A DNA stretch of 64,000 nucleotides, taken from positions 1,364,001 to 1,428,000 of the forward strand of contig NC_018584.1 of the NCBI RefSeq assembly GCF_000307025.1, in the 5' to 3' direction. Each line of letters begins with the position of its first letter. Within the stretch, counting starts at the first letter, position 1. This stretch comes from Listeria monocytogenes ATCC 19117 (lineage in GTDB: Bacteria > Bacillota > Bacilli > Lactobacillales > Listeriaceae). The position numbers were made by a program, and so were the translations under genes. Of the stretch, positions 1 through 9,227 are shown piece by piece. A model generated the notes under the pieces. That model worked only from the letters and a program-made list of their open reading frames with translations. It was not told where the DNA came from and did not search any database.

Positions 1-491
1 TCTTTATTTTCTATAGAAGAAACAAGGCTATACATAGAACTGGACTTACCACTACCTGTGCTACCGGAAAAAAGAAACAAGCCTGTTTGGTTTTTACACT
101 GTTGTTGAATTTGATTAGTGGATCTAGGAAAAACACTAGATTTTAAAAATGGGATAGGGTACTTGTAACGAAAAATTCGAATGACCATGCTTTCATGAAA
201 ATCTTTGCTAGGCATAGTAGAAAGCCGTATAGCAATTTTTTCTGTGTTTGTATTTTTTTCAAAGCTACCAGATTGAGGTCGTCTTTTTTCGCTTATATCC
301 AAAGCTGCTTGGAATTTAAGAAAAGATATTAACTTTTCCCCTACATCTATTGGAAGGTAAAGAAGCGGAATCAATGTCCCGTTTACCCGAAGACGGAGTA
401 AGTAACGGTTTGAGAGTGGATGAATATGAACATCACTTGCATGGACACGTAATGCTTGAGTTATGATGTGTTCTGTCATTTTTTGCGGCAT
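1..491 (-). CDS. comGA: ComGA-like competence ATPase, 5' part only
   Basis: This is the N-terminal 163 codons of a type II secretion/type IV pilus assembly ATPase; the gene runs off the left edge. The start ATG at 491 follows AAGGAGG, and the protein begins MPQKMTEHIITQALRVHASD. The N-terminal ASDVHIHP segment is typical of GspE/ComGA ATPases, and a Walker A motif GSTGSGKS lies at residues 143-150. In Bacillus, ComGA powers assembly of the transformation pseudopilus at the inner face of the membrane; in Listeria the com genes are also linked to phagosomal escape. A ComK-type box lies about 75 bp upstream. An in-frame ATG at 512 is possible but lacks a spaced SD. Confidence 0.9.
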   Translation of the reverse strand, partial: MPQKMTEHIITQALRVHASDVHIHPLSNRYLLRLRVNGTLIPLLYLPIDVGEKLISFLKFQAALDISEKRRPQSGSFEKNTNTEKIAIRLSTMPSKDFHESMVIRIFRYKYPIPFLKSSVFPRSTNQIQQQCKNQTGLFLFSGSTGSGKSSSMYSLVSSIENK

Positions 492-862
492 AAGAACCTC
501 CTTACAAGTCATATTCCTCAAAAGTAAACAAAATCCTTTGTGTCCCAATCTTTCACAAAAACGAAAATAGTATTTTCTAAATGCAAAAGTAGCATTTCAA
601 GCTAAAATAATATTGAAAGTGGTATTTTAGAAGCAAATAAGTGAATAAAAAATTTTTTTCGATTTTGATGATTTTCACAATCTATGTGCAATGAATAACA
701 AGCGTATAATTAAACGGTAATATCGCAATAAAGCCCTTACATTCCGAACCAATATCAAAAATAAAGAAAATTTAAGCTTTAAAACTAATTATTTGCCGAA
801 CAATACAACTCATGATAAGCTATAGAAAAGGCAAATACATAATAGAATTAGCGGGTGAATGT
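492..862. other. Divergent intergenic region comGA / gcv leader
   Basis: This AT-rich stretch holds the K-box at 564-597 and, for the plus strand, a TATAAT at 705-710 that probably serves as the -10 of the gcv transcript, although its -35 is poor. That would give a leader of roughly 310 nt before gcvT. A 66-codon open frame at 812-1012 lies inside the riboswitch, has no SD and is not considered a gene. Confidence 0.5.
564..597 (-). promoter_or_regulatory. ComK K-box upstream of comGA
   Basis: Two AT-boxes are visible. AAAATAGTATTTT (564-576) is a perfect A4-N5-T4, and AAAAGTAGCATTT (585-597) has one mismatch. They are separated by exactly 8 bp, one of the spacings known for Bacillus ComK sites. 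The position fits activation of the divergent comGA operon. Confidence 0.75.
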
Positions 863-1003
863 AAGCAGAGAGACTGCGAAAAGCGGCGCCGACGGGGAAA
901 GCATGTATTATGTGAAACTCTCAGGCAAAAGGATGTTTACGGGACGCAACTCTGGAGTCATTTTTGTGTTACGACAGGGCTTATGAACCATATAAGCCTT
1001 TTT
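863..1003 (+). promoter_or_regulatory. Glycine riboswitch controlling the gcv operon
   Basis: The aptamer core has the hallmark segments of the glycine riboswitch. These are a CAGAG arm at 866-870 pairing with CTCTG at 950-954, an AGAGAC/GCGCCGACGGGG region, and GAAACTCTCAGGCAAAAGGA around 914-932. Only one recognisable aptamer is present rather than the common tandem pair. It is followed by an intrinsic terminator at 978-1003, so glycine binding most likely prevents termination and switches gcvT-gcvPA-gcvPB on when glycine is abundant. The riboswitch class upstream of gcvT is established knowledge; the single-aptamer reading is mine. Confidence 0.92.
978..1003 (+). terminator. Riboswitch expression-platform terminator
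   Basis: A 7-bp stem GGCTTAT/ATAAGCC (978-984 with 992-998) and a 7-nt loop are followed by TTTTT. It ends 18 nt before the gcvT SD AAAAAGGAGG, so it can act as the regulated terminator of the glycine riboswitch. Confidence 0.85.
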
Positions 1004-1029
1004 GTTATGTGAAAAAGGAGGATATAATT

Positions 1030-2118
1030 ATGACAGAGTTACTAAAAACACCGATTCATCCACTTTATGCAAAATATGGTGCGAAAACCATTGATTTTGG
1101 TGGATGGGATTTACCGGTACAATTTGCTGGTATAAAAGCAGAACATGAGGCCGTGCGAACTGATGCAGGGCTATTTGATGTGTCTCACATGGGAGAAATT
1201 CTAGTAAAAGGACCGGATAGTACTTCTTATTTACAGTATTTGTTAACCAATGACATTGAAAAAATAAAAATCGGAAAAGCACAATATAATATTATGTGCT
1301 ATGAAACTGGTGGAACAGTGGACGATTTAGTAGTTTACAAGAAATCAGAAACGGAATACATACTTGTTGTCAATGCAGCAAATACGGATAAGGATTTTGA
1401 ATGGATGGTTAAAAATATTCGCGGGGATGTTTCTGTTACCAATGTATCTTCGGAATATGGACAATTAGCACTTCAAGGGCCAAACGCAGAAAAAATTCTC
1501 GCAAAACTAACGGATGTAGATTTAAGTTCGATTAGCTTCTTTGGATTTGTGGAGGATGCGGATGTAGCAGGAGTGAAAACAATCATTTCAAGAAGTGGCT
1601 ATACTGGAGAAGATGGATTTGAAATTTATATGCCAAGCGCTGATGCAGGAAAAGTTTTTGAGGCAATTTTAGCTGAAGGAGTAGCTCCAATTGGTTTAGG
1701 TGCACGGGATACATTGCGCTTAGAGGCGGTACTTGCGCTTTATGGGCAAGAATTGAGCAAGGACATTACACCACTTGAAGCAGGGCTTAATTTTGCTGTT
1801 AAATTAAAAAAAGAAGCAGATTTTATAGGTAAAGAAGCGCTTATTAAACAAAAAGAAGCAGGGCTGAATAGAAAACTAGTTGGTATTGAATTAATTGAAC
1901 GAGGTATTCCGCGTCACGATTATCCAGTATTTCTAAATGAGGAAGAAATTGGCATTGTGACTTCTGGTACCCAATCACCCACACTTGGAACAAATATTGG
2001 TCTTGCTCTAATTGATACAGCTTACACAGAAATAGGTCAAGAAGTAGAAGTAGGTATAAGAAACAAAAAAGTAAAAGCGAAAATAGTACCAACACCATTT
2101 TATAAACGCGCAAAGTAA
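1030..2118 (+). CDS. gcvT: Glycine cleavage system T-protein (aminomethyltransferase)
   Basis: GcvT transfers the methylene group from the aminomethyl-lipoyl H-protein to tetrahydrofolate, releasing ammonia. The 362-residue length and motifs such as [19 protein letters not shown] and GARDTLRLE match the family throughout. The ATG at 1030 is chosen because it sits behind AAAAAGGAGGATATAATT; the open frame extends upstream through the riboswitch, but those codons are leader RNA. It is the first gene of a three-gene operon with gcvPA and gcvPB. GcvH and the L-protein are not in this operon. Confidence 0.97.
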   Translation: MTELLKTPIHPLYAKYGAKTIDFGGWDLPVQFAGIKAEHEAVRTDAGLFDVSHMGEILVKGPDSTSYLQYLLTNDIEKIKIGKAQYNIMCYETGGTVDDLVVYKKSETEYILVVNAANTDKDFEWMVKNIRGDVSVTNVSSEYGQLALQGPNAEKILAKLTDVDLSSISFFGFVEDADVAGVKTIISRSGYTGEDGFEIYMPSADAGKVFEAILAEGVAPIGLGARDTLRLEAVLALYGQELSKDITPLEAGLNFAVKLKKEADFIGKEALIKQKEAGLNRKLVGIELIERGIPRHDYPVFLNEEEIGIVTSGTQSPTLGTNIGLALIDTAYTEIGQEVEVGIRNKKVKAKIVPTPFYKRAK

Positions 2119-2133
2119 AAAGGAGGAAGTAAT

Positions 2134-3480
2134 ATGGCAAAACATCGTTATTTACCAATGACAGAGCAAGATGAAAAGGAAATGCTTGATGTAATAGGGG
2201 TTAAGTCAATTGATGACTTATTTCAAGATATTCCAGAAAAAATTAGATTTAAACGAGATTATGATTTAAAACCAGCAAAATCTGAACCTGCACTTTTACG
2301 CGAATTATCGAAACTTGCTTCTAAAAATGCTAATACTACTGAATATGCGTCTTTTTTAGGGGCTGGAGTTTATAGTCATTACATTCCAACTGTAGTCGAT
2401 CACGTTATTTCTCGCTCAGAATTTTATACAGCATATACGCCTTATCAACCTGAAATTTCGCAAGGAGAGTTGCAGGCAATCTTTGAATTCCAAACGATGA
2501 TTGCGGAACTTACTGGAATGGACTTGGCTAATTCCTCTATGTATGATGGTGGAACAGCGCTTGCAGAAGCAGCGATGCTAGCAAGTGGACATACAAAGCG
2601 CAAAAAAATTCTCATTTCCGGAGCTGTTCACCCGGAAAGTAGCAATGTTTTAAAAACCTATGCAACTGGCCAACACATTGAAGTAGAAGTTATTCCAGAA
2701 CTAGATGGAAAAACAGACATTGAGGCGCTAAAAAAAGCTCTTTCAGATGATATTGCGGGTTTTGTTGTACAATATCCAAACTTCTATGGACAAGTGGAAC
2801 CTTTGGCTGAACTTGAAAAATTAGTGCATGAAAATAATTCTTTATTACTTGTATCGAGCAATCCGTTGTCTCTAGGTTTGTTAACACCACCAGGAGAATT
2901 TGGTGCAGATATTGTTGTGGGTGATTCGCAAGTATTTGGTATCCCAGAATCATTTGGTGGACCGCATTGTGGATTCTTTGCAGTAACAAATAAATTAATG
3001 CGTAAAGTTCCTGGACGTTTAGTTGGGGAAACCGTAGACGAGAACGGGAAGCGCGGGTATGTACTAACATTACAAGCACGCGAACAACATATTCGCCGTG
3101 ATAAAGCGACGTCTAATATTTGTTCCAATCAAGCATTGAATGCATTAGCTTCTTCTGTCGCAATGGCAACCCTTGGAAAAACAGGTCTTGTAGAAATGGC
3201 AAAACAAAACTTAGATAAATCTCATTATGCCAAACAAAAATTCCGTGAAAAAGGCTTTGAAGTTCTATTTTCAGATGGCTTTTTCAATGAATTTGTTGTA
3301 AAACTTTCGAAACCAATCAAAGAAGTGAATGAATCACTTTTAGATGAAGGGATTATTGGTGGGTATGACCTTGGTTTTTATGAGGAAAAATATGAAAACC
3401 ATATGCTTGTAGCTGTTACTGAAATGCGGACAAAAGAGGAAATTGATGCCTTTGTGGCGAGCTTGGAGGGTGCAAAATGA
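2134..3480 (+). CDS. gcvPA: Glycine dehydrogenase (decarboxylating) subunit 1
   Basis: This is the N-terminal half of the split P-protein, 448 residues. With GcvPB it forms the PLP enzyme that decarboxylates glycine and loads the aminomethyl group onto lipoyl-GcvH. Recognisable segments include [41 protein letters not shown] and the conserved [20 protein letters not shown]. The AAAAGGAGGAAGTAAT SD supports the ATG. Its stop overlaps the gcvPB start by 4 nt (ATGA), consistent with translational coupling and equal synthesis of the two subunits. Confidence 0.97.
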
Positions 3481-4943
3481 ATTTAGAAGAAACGATGCCA
3501 TTAGTGTTTGAACGTTCTATTCCAGGAAGAATTGGCTTTAGTTTACCAGAAAGCGATGTTCCAGAAACAAAAGCCAGTGATTATTTTGAACAAGCGTATA
3601 TTCGTTCTGTACCAGCAGATTTGCCTGAATTAAGCGAGCTTGAAATCATGCGTCATTATACCAATTTATCCAATCATAACTTTGGTGTTGATTCTGGTTT
3701 TTATCCGCTTGGCTCTTGTACGATGAAATATAACCCAAAAATCAATGAAAAAGTTGCACGCTTTCCTGGTTTCGCTAATATCCATCCAAACCAACCAGAA
3801 AGCTCTGTCCAAGGCGCGCTAGAACTACTGTATGATTTGCAAACAAGCTTAGTTGAAATTACAGGAATGGATGAAGTAACGCTACAACCAGCTGCTGGAG
3901 CACACGGAGAATGGACGGGATTAATGCTCATTCGTGCATTCCATGAAAAGAATGGGGATACAAAACGAACAAAAGTAATCATCCCAGACTCTGCACATGG
4001 AACAAACCCTGCATCTGCAGCAGTAGCGGGCTTCGATGTTGTCACGGTGAAATCGAATGAAAAAGGACTTGTCGATGTAGCTGATTTGAAAAAAGTAGTA
4101 GGCGAAGACACGGCCGCACTAATGCTCACAAACCCAAATACACTTGGTCTTTTTGAAAAAGATATTGTTGAAATGGCGGAAATTGTTCATGAAGCTGGCG
4201 GGAAATTGTACTATGATGGTGCCAATTTAAATGCTATTATGGCGAAAGTTAGACCAGGAGACATGGGCTTTGATGTTGTTCATTTGAATTTACACAAAAC
4301 ATTTACTGGTCCTCACGGTGGTGGCGGTCCTGGTTCTGGCCCAATTGGCGTGAAAAAGGAATTAATACCATTCTTACCAACACCAGTCCTTACGAAAAAA
4401 GAAGAAGGATACTCGTTTGATTATAACTATCCTGACTCTATTGGACGAGTGAAACCTTATTATGGCAACTTCGGCATCAATGTTCGCGCGTATACGTATA
4501 TTCGCACAATGGGTCCGGATGGCTTGAAATTGGTGACAGAATATGCCGTTTTAAATGCCAACTATATGATGCGTAAACTGCAAGAAGCCTATGATTTACC
4601 ATTTGATCAAGTTTGTAAACACGAATTTGTTTTAAGTGGTAATAGACAGAAGAAACTTGGCGTAAGAACTGTTGATATTGCGAAACGATTGCTAGATCAC
4701 AATTTCCATCCGCCAACAGTTTATTTTCCGCTAATTGTTGGTGAAGCAATCATGATTGAACCGACTGAAACAGAATCGAAAGAAACTCTAGATTCTTTCA
4801 TTGATACGATGTTAAAAATTGCGAAAGAAGCGGAAGAAAATCCTGAAATCGTCCAAGAAGCGCCACATAGCACCTATGTGAAACGACTAGACGAAACACG
4901 CGCTGCTAGAAAACCGATTTTACGTTATCAAAAAGAAGTATAA
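3477..4943 (+). CDS. gcvPB: Glycine dehydrogenase (decarboxylating) subunit 2
   Basis: This is the C-terminal half of the split glycine decarboxylase, 488 residues. It carries the PLP-binding lysine in the segment [20 protein letters not shown], followed by GPIGVKKEL. Upstream, GSCTMKYNP and [10 protein letters not shown] are family signatures. It starts inside the gcvPA stop codon and is followed directly by a strong bidirectional terminator, so it closes the glycine-inducible operon. A two-subunit P-protein is the usual Bacillota arrangement. Confidence 0.97.
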
Positions 4944-4981
4944 AAAAAACCTTGCTGTGAATTTCCACAGCAAGGTTTTTT
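4942..4981. terminator. Bidirectional terminator gcvPB / yqhL
   Basis: A 10-bp perfect stem CCTTGCTGTG/CACAGCAAGG (4950-4959 with 4966-4975) is flanked by an A-run and a T-run. It can stop the gcv operon on the plus strand and the converging yqhL transcript on the minus strand. Confidence 0.93.
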
Positions 4982-4982
4982 C

Positions 4983-5363
4983 TTATTTAGATTTAGTTTT
5001 TCCTGTCCATTTACGGTAGCCGCCTTTAAGCTGATAAACTTGTTTGTATCCGCGTTTATAAAGCATAATTGCTGCACGGTTACTACGTTGTGCTGTTTGG
5101 CAGTATAAGTAAACTGGTAAATCTTGACGAATTTCTGTTGTCCGGTTTTTCATTTGTGTAACTGGGATATTTCTAGCTCCAAGAATATGTCCAGCATCGA
5201 ATTCATTTGGCTCGCGAACATCAATTAACTGTGCTTTACGATAACCTTTTTTAAATTCTTCTTCTGTTAAAACTTTTACTGCTTTGCGACGCATTACAAA
5301 CTGGTAAATTTCGTATCCTAGAAGAATAACCAGAATGATAATTGCTATAATCCAACTAATCAA
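4983..5363 (-). CDS. yqhL: Membrane-anchored rhodanese-like protein (YqhL family)
   Basis: This is a 126-residue protein with one N-terminal membrane helix (residues 2-22) and a single cytoplasmic rhodanese domain. Family landmarks are LIDVREPNEFDAGHI, the candidate catalytic loop CQTAQRS with its cysteine retained, and a C-terminal GGYRKW. Such proteins transfer sulfane sulfur, but the acceptor here is unknown. The start is TTG at 5363 behind AAAGGGG. It converges on gcvPB, as in Bacillus, where yqhL also neighbours the gcv genes. The name is given by similarity and position. Confidence 0.85.
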   Translation of the reverse strand: MISWIIAIIILVILLGYEIYQFVMRRKAVKVLTEEEFKKGYRKAQLIDVREPNEFDAGHILGARNIPVTQMKNRTTEIRQDLPVYLYCQTAQRSNRAAIMLYKRGYKQVYQLKGGYRKWTGKTKSK

Positions 5364-5424
5364 TTGTGTAAACCCCTTTCATCCTGAAAACTGCTTTTTT
5401 TAAAGCATCCTTTTCTATTATAAC

Positions 5425-5697
5425 TTATTTTTTGCCACCATCAATCACTTTGAAAGAAGATTTTCGTTTTTTCTTCGTTTTTTTCTTCGGATCATGTAAA
5501 TTTTTCGATTGTTTTACTGCTTTTTGGTAATTACTGTCAGTTTTTCTATTTGTGAAAAACCGCAGTAGAAGGGTGAAAATAAGTGCCCCGATTAATACGG
5601 AAATAATTAAGGTGAAAAATGATTTAAAACCACCCATTAAAAGCCCAATACCAACAAGCGCAAGTAAAATAATAACTATGAGGGGATACTTCTTCAA
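5425..5697 (-). CDS. Small membrane protein of unknown function
   Basis: I do not recognise a characterised family. The 90 residues contain two hydrophobic helices (about 5-22 and 26-47) with a glycine-rich turn LMGGFKSF between them. A very basic tail follows (KKKTKKKRKSSFKVIDGGKK), probably cytoplasmic. The start is TTG at 5697, 12 bp downstream of the yqhQ stop, with AGGAGTGG as SD, so it is cotranscribed with yqhQ. The basic tail could bind nucleic acid or acidic lipid; that is inference only. Confidence 0.7.
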   Translation of the reverse strand: MKKYPLIVIILLALVGIGLLMGGFKSFFTLIISVLIGALIFTLLLRFFTNRKTDSNYQKAVKQSKNLHDPKKKTKKKRKSSFKVIDGGKK

Positions 5698-5709
5698 ATT
5701 AATCCACTC

Positions 5710-6696
5710 CTATTCTAAAAGTTCCAGATTATCTGGCTCAGTTACATCTACTGGTGCACCTTCTTTTTCCACTCGTAAAAGCTCATTAAAGGATGCAATG
5801 GCAACCTCAACTTGATCATCAGACGGTTCTTTTGTTGTAAGAAGTTGTAGCCATAAACCCGGGACACCTAAATATTTAAGAACTGGGATATTACGGCATT
5901 TATTAGTTAATTGAAGTACTTCAAAAGCTACACCAAGCACAACAGGAATAAGTAAAATCCGGTCGACCACACGAAGCCAAAGAGGATCGGTTGGTACTAA
6001 CAAATAAATAAACATACCAACAATAACTGTAAATAAAATAAAACTACTACCACAACGATAATGAAGTCGCGATTGTTTCTGTACATTTTCAACCGTTAAA
6101 GGTAATTTTTCTTCGTAACAATTTATTACCTTATGCTCAGAACCGTGATATTGAAAAACTCGTTTAATAATAGGGGTCTGAGAAACCGCGAAAATATAGG
6201 TTAATAGAAGAATTAATTTGAAAAGACTCTCTAAAAATACTTGCGCCGTATCACCTGGTACGATAGGACGGAATAATTCCGCTAAAAATACAGGGATGAG
6301 CGTCATGACAAATTTTGCAAAGACGAAAGATAAAATACCGATGACGGCAACACCAAGCCACATCGCGACTTTCGATTCTTTCTTTTCAATTTTTTCTTCT
6401 TCTACTGGGTTATTTGGATCTTCGTCATATCGGTCTGTTGCAAAAGCGAGGTGTTTGGAACCGATAGCGCTAGATTCAATTAATGCAACAATTCCTCTTA
6501 AAAAAGGGATTTTCTTCATACGCATAACCCAAACCGGACTATTTTTTTCTAAATAAAAATATTCTAATGAACCATCTATACGTCTAATTGCTGTTACGGT
6601 CTGTTTTCTGCCGCCAAACATGACGCCTTCAACTACAGCTTGACCGCCATATGATGGTACGTTTTGTTTGCTCAAAGTTTTCACCAGCCTATTCAT
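5710..6696 (-). CDS. yqhQ: DUF1385 membrane protein (YqhQ family)
   Basis: This 328-residue protein begins its conserved domain with YGGQAVVEGVMFGGRKQTVTAIRR, the DUF1385 signature. Several membrane helices follow, and the conserved YHGSEHKVINCYE and LHYRCGSSF segments, rich in His and Cys, may bind a metal. The function is unknown; the family has been suggested to act with metal-dependent or translocation proteins but is uncharacterised. The ATG at 6696 has no clear SD, whereas a TTG at 6675 lies behind GGTG, so the true N-terminus may be seven residues shorter. Confidence 0.85.
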   Translation of the reverse strand: MNRLVKTLSKQNVPSYGGQAVVEGVMFGGRKQTVTAIRRIDGSLEYFYLEKNSPVWVMRMKKIPFLRGIVALIESSAIGSKHLAFATDRYDEDPNNPVEEEKIEKKESKVAMWLGVAVIGILSFVFAKFVMTLIPVFLAELFRPIVPGDTAQVFLESLFKLILLLTYIFAVSQTPIIKRVFQYHGSEHKVINCYEEKLPLTVENVQKQSRLHYRCGSSFILFTVIVGMFIYLLVPTDPLWLRVVDRILLIPVVLGVAFEVLQLTNKCRNIPVLKYLGVPGLWLQLLTTKEPSDDQVEVAIASFNELLRVEKEGAPVDVTEPDNLELLE

Positions 6697-6854
6697 GTTT
6701 ACTAATATGTTATTTTACGCTAAAAATAGTTTTTCGTATAGCGCAAAACGCCTAAAAAAAGTTATTTTTTCTAAATTGTGATAAAATAGTTTCGAACGCG
6801 TCTAATAATGCGATTTTTGCGCGCCTAAAATTTGATAAAAGTGGGGGAATAAAA

Positions 6855-7916
6855 ATGTCTAAATTAACTAAAATTCAAGAAACGCTGGGCAAGGAAAAGA
6901 TAGAAGCAGTTCTTGTCACAAGTGAGTTTAATAGAAGGTATGTATCAGGTTTCACTGGAACAAGTGGTGTGGCGCTAATTTTACCTGAAAAAGCTTATTT
7001 TGTAACTGATTTCAGATATACGGAACAAGCAGCAAAACAAGCAGAAGGATACGAAATTGTACAACATACTGGTCCGATTTTTGATACAGTAGAAGATTTA
7101 TTAATTAAAAATGATACAAAAACACTACATTTTGAAGCGGATTATGTGACCGTATCTGAATTTAAACAAATGGAGCGCGTATTTAATCGTCAATTAATCC
7201 CACTTACTGGCTTCTTTGAAGAAATGCGTAAAGTGAAAACAGCAAGTGAACTAAAAGCAATCCGCACAGCTTGTGATATTGCTGATGCAGCTTTTGCACA
7301 TATCATTCAATTTATCAAACCAGGCATGGCTGAAATCGAAGTATCTAATGAACTAGAATTCTTTATGAGACGTGCGGGAGCTACTTCCTCGTCGTTTGAT
7401 ACAATTGTCGCATCTGGTGTTCGTTCTGCGTTACCGCATGGTGTTGCTTCGGATAAAAAAATCGAAGTTGGCGATTTCGTTACAATGGATTACGGCTGTT
7501 ACTATGACGGTTATTGTTCAGATATGACAAGAACTATCGCGGTCGGTGAACCTGCTGAAAAATTAAAAGAAATTTACCAAATTACGTTAGATGCGCAATT
7601 AAAAGTAATCGATAGCTTAAAACCAGGTATGACTGGAATTGAAGCAGATGCTATTGCACGTGATTATATTGCTTCTTTTGGCTATGGCGATGCATTTGGA
7701 CATTCTTTAGGACATGGTATTGGACTAGAAATTCACGAAGGACCTAATTTATCCTTTAAGAGCCCTCAAAAACTAGAAGTCGGACATGTTGTGACGGATG
7801 AACCAGGAATTTATTTACCAGGAATCGGTGGCGTTAGAATTGAAGATGATCTCTTAATTACAGAAACAGGTAATGAGATTTTAATTCATTCACCAAAAGA
7901 ATTAATTATTTTATAA
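6855..7916 (+). CDS. Xaa-Pro aminopeptidase-like M24 peptidase
   Basis: This 353-residue M24 metallopeptidase has an N-terminal creatinase-like domain and a C-terminal pita-bread domain. Metal ligands are visible: two aspartates in MDYGCYYDGYCSDMTRT, a histidine in GHSLGHGIGLEIHE, and glutamates in DEPGIYL and VRIEDD. It removes N-terminal residues that precede proline in cytoplasmic peptides. GGGGG precedes the ATG, and a TGATAAAAT extended -10 lies about 75 bp upstream. It sits before efp, as the yqhT-efp pair does in Bacillus. Confidence 0.92.
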   Translation: MSKLTKIQETLGKEKIEAVLVTSEFNRRYVSGFTGTSGVALILPEKAYFVTDFRYTEQAAKQAEGYEIVQHTGPIFDTVEDLLIKNDTKTLHFEADYVTVSEFKQMERVFNRQLIPLTGFFEEMRKVKTASELKAIRTACDIADAAFAHIIQFIKPGMAEIEVSNELEFFMRRAGATSSSFDTIVASGVRSALPHGVASDKKIEVGDFVTMDYGCYYDGYCSDMTRTIAVGEPAEKLKEIYQITLDAQLKVIDSLKPGMTGIEADAIARDYIASFGYGDAFGHSLGHGIGLEIHEGPNLSFKSPQKLEVGHVVTDEPGIYLPGIGGVRIEDDLLITETGNEILIHSPKELIIL

Positions 7917-7923
7917 AATTCCT

Positions 7924-7952
7924 TTGTAACTTTGTGTGTTTTATGGTTAAAT
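7924..7952 (+). promoter_or_regulatory. Candidate promoter of efp
   Basis: TTGTAA and TTAAAT are separated by 17 bp. They lie between pepP and efp with no obvious terminator before them, so efp may be transcribed both from here and by read-through. Confidence 0.5.
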
Positions 7953-8018
7953 AAGGAAGAATGAGCAGTTTTAATATGCTCCAAATAAAGATACTTTGCA
8001 AATTACAGGAGGAAAAAC

Positions 8019-8576
8019 ATGATTTCAGTAAATGACTTTAAAACAGGGTTAACAATAGAAGTAGATAATGGTATTTGGCGTGTGCTAGATTTTCAACATG
8101 TAAAACCCGGAAAAGGAGCAGCATTCGTTCGTTCCAAATTACGTAACCTTCGTACAGGTGCAATCCAAGAAAAAACATTCCGTGGTGGCGAAAAAGTAGC
8201 AAAAGCGCAAATCGACAACCGTAAAATGGCCTACTTGTATGCTGACGGCACAAATCACGTATTCATGGACAATGAGTCTTATGAACAAATTGAGCTTCCA
8301 GAAGACCAAATTGCTCATGAACTTAAATTCCTAAAAGAAAATATGGAAATTAATATTATCATGTATCAAGGCGAAACAATCGGTATTGATTTACCTAACA
8401 CAGTAGAATTAGTTGTTACTGCAACTGATCCTGGAATTAAAGGTGATACTTCTTCAGGCGGTTCTAAACCAGCCACGCTTGAAACTGGTCTTGTTGTCCA
8501 AGTGCCATTTTTCGTTAATGAAGGAGACAAACTAGTAATTAATACAACCGAAGCAGCGTATGTTTCTCGGGCGTAA
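8019..8576 (+). CDS. efp: Translation elongation factor P
   Basis: This 185-residue EF-P has the usual three beta-barrel domains. It enters the ribosome between the P and E sites to rescue stalling at polyproline. The tip loop reads [17 protein letters not shown] and carries lysine 32, the residue that Bacillus modifies with 5-aminopentanol; no EpmA-type beta-lysylation gene is nearby. The last step of that modification needs YmfI in Bacillus, and a ymfI-like gene lies at 49478-50209. The SD is AGGAGG before the ATG. Confidence 0.97.
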   Translation: MISVNDFKTGLTIEVDNGIWRVLDFQHVKPGKGAAFVRSKLRNLRTGAIQEKTFRGGEKVAKAQIDNRKMAYLYADGTNHVFMDNESYEQIELPEDQIAHELKFLKENMEINIIMYQGETIGIDLPNTVELVVTATDPGIKGDTSSGGSKPATLETGLVVQVPFFVNEGDKLVINTTEAAYVSRA

Positions 8577-8592
8577 GCAAGAATCGTTTACT

Positions 8593-8622
8593 ACAGCTGG
8601 AGTTAATTCTTCAGCTGTTTTT
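8593..8622 (+). terminator. Terminator after efp
   Basis: The stem ACAGCTG/CAGCTGT (8593-8599 with 8612-8618), extended internally by AG/CT, is followed by TTTTT. It separates efp from accB, whose TGGTACAAT extended -10 lies just downstream, around 8666-8674. Confidence 0.8.
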
Positions 8623-8734
8623 CTATTTCTTAGCGCTTCCAGTACACCTTTTGAATAAAAAGTATGGTACAATAAGGACAATGCGTGATTCATGCAATTT
8701 TTTATTTTTAGTATTATTAAGGAGTGTAAATGGT

Positions 8735-9214
8735 ATGTTATCAATAGATGAAATTAAACAGCTAATCGAGCTGATTGACGAGTCAACCCTAGATGAATTT
8801 GAGTTAGAAACGAAAGATAGTAAGATTTTGCTTAAAAAGAATAAAACAGTTGTTGCTGCAGCAGTTCAAGAAGCACCAATTGCTATCACACAAGCACCAG
8901 CTCAGGCAGCACCAGTAGCACAAGCTCAAACAGCTGCTCCTCAAACAGAAGCAAATACAGCGGAAGATGCTAGTTTAGAAGTCATTACATCGCCAATGGT
9001 TGGGACTTTTTACGCATCTGCTTCACCAGAAGATGCTAATTTTGTTAGCGTTGGATCTAAAGTATCTGCGCAATCTGTTGTATGTATTGTAGAAGCAATG
9101 AAATTATTCAATGAAATTACTGCTGATATTGACGGAGAAATCGCAGAAATTCTTGTTTCAAGTGGCGAATTAGTCGAATTTGGACAACCACTATTCAAAG
9201 TTAGAAAAAAATAA
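8735..9214 (+). CDS. accB: Biotin carboxyl carrier protein of acetyl-CoA carboxylase
   Basis: This 159-residue BCCP has an N-terminal subunit-interaction segment, an Ala/Pro/Gln-rich flexible linker (about 50-80) and a C-terminal biotinyl domain. The biotin-acceptor lysine lies in VEAMKLFNE. It carries carboxybiotin between AccC and the carboxyltransferase AccAD, which is not in this window. The ATG at 8735 (MLSIDEIKQL) is chosen because AAGGAG lies 10 nt upstream; the longer open frame back to 8651 crosses the likely promoter. It is the first gene of accB-accC-yqhY-nusB. Confidence 0.95.
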   Translation: MLSIDEIKQLIELIDESTLDEFELETKDSKILLKKNKTVVAAAVQEAPIAITQAPAQAAPVAQAQTAAPQTEANTAEDASLEVITSPMVGTFYASASPEDANFVSVGSKVSAQSVVCIVEAMKLFNEITADIDGEIAEILVSSGELVEFGQPLFKVRKK

Positions 9215-9227
9215 GGGGTCGAAAAAC

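Noticed and set aside
812-1012. 66-codon open frame in the gcv leader
   Set aside because: It overlaps the glycine riboswitch aptamer and terminator, has no SD, and its basic composition looks like structured RNA read in frame.
3701-4129. Long antisense open frames, such as this one opposite gcvPB
   Set aside because: These are shadows of strongly coding genes on the other strand, without SD or family similarity. Similar frames occur opposite nupO, recA, mutL and others.
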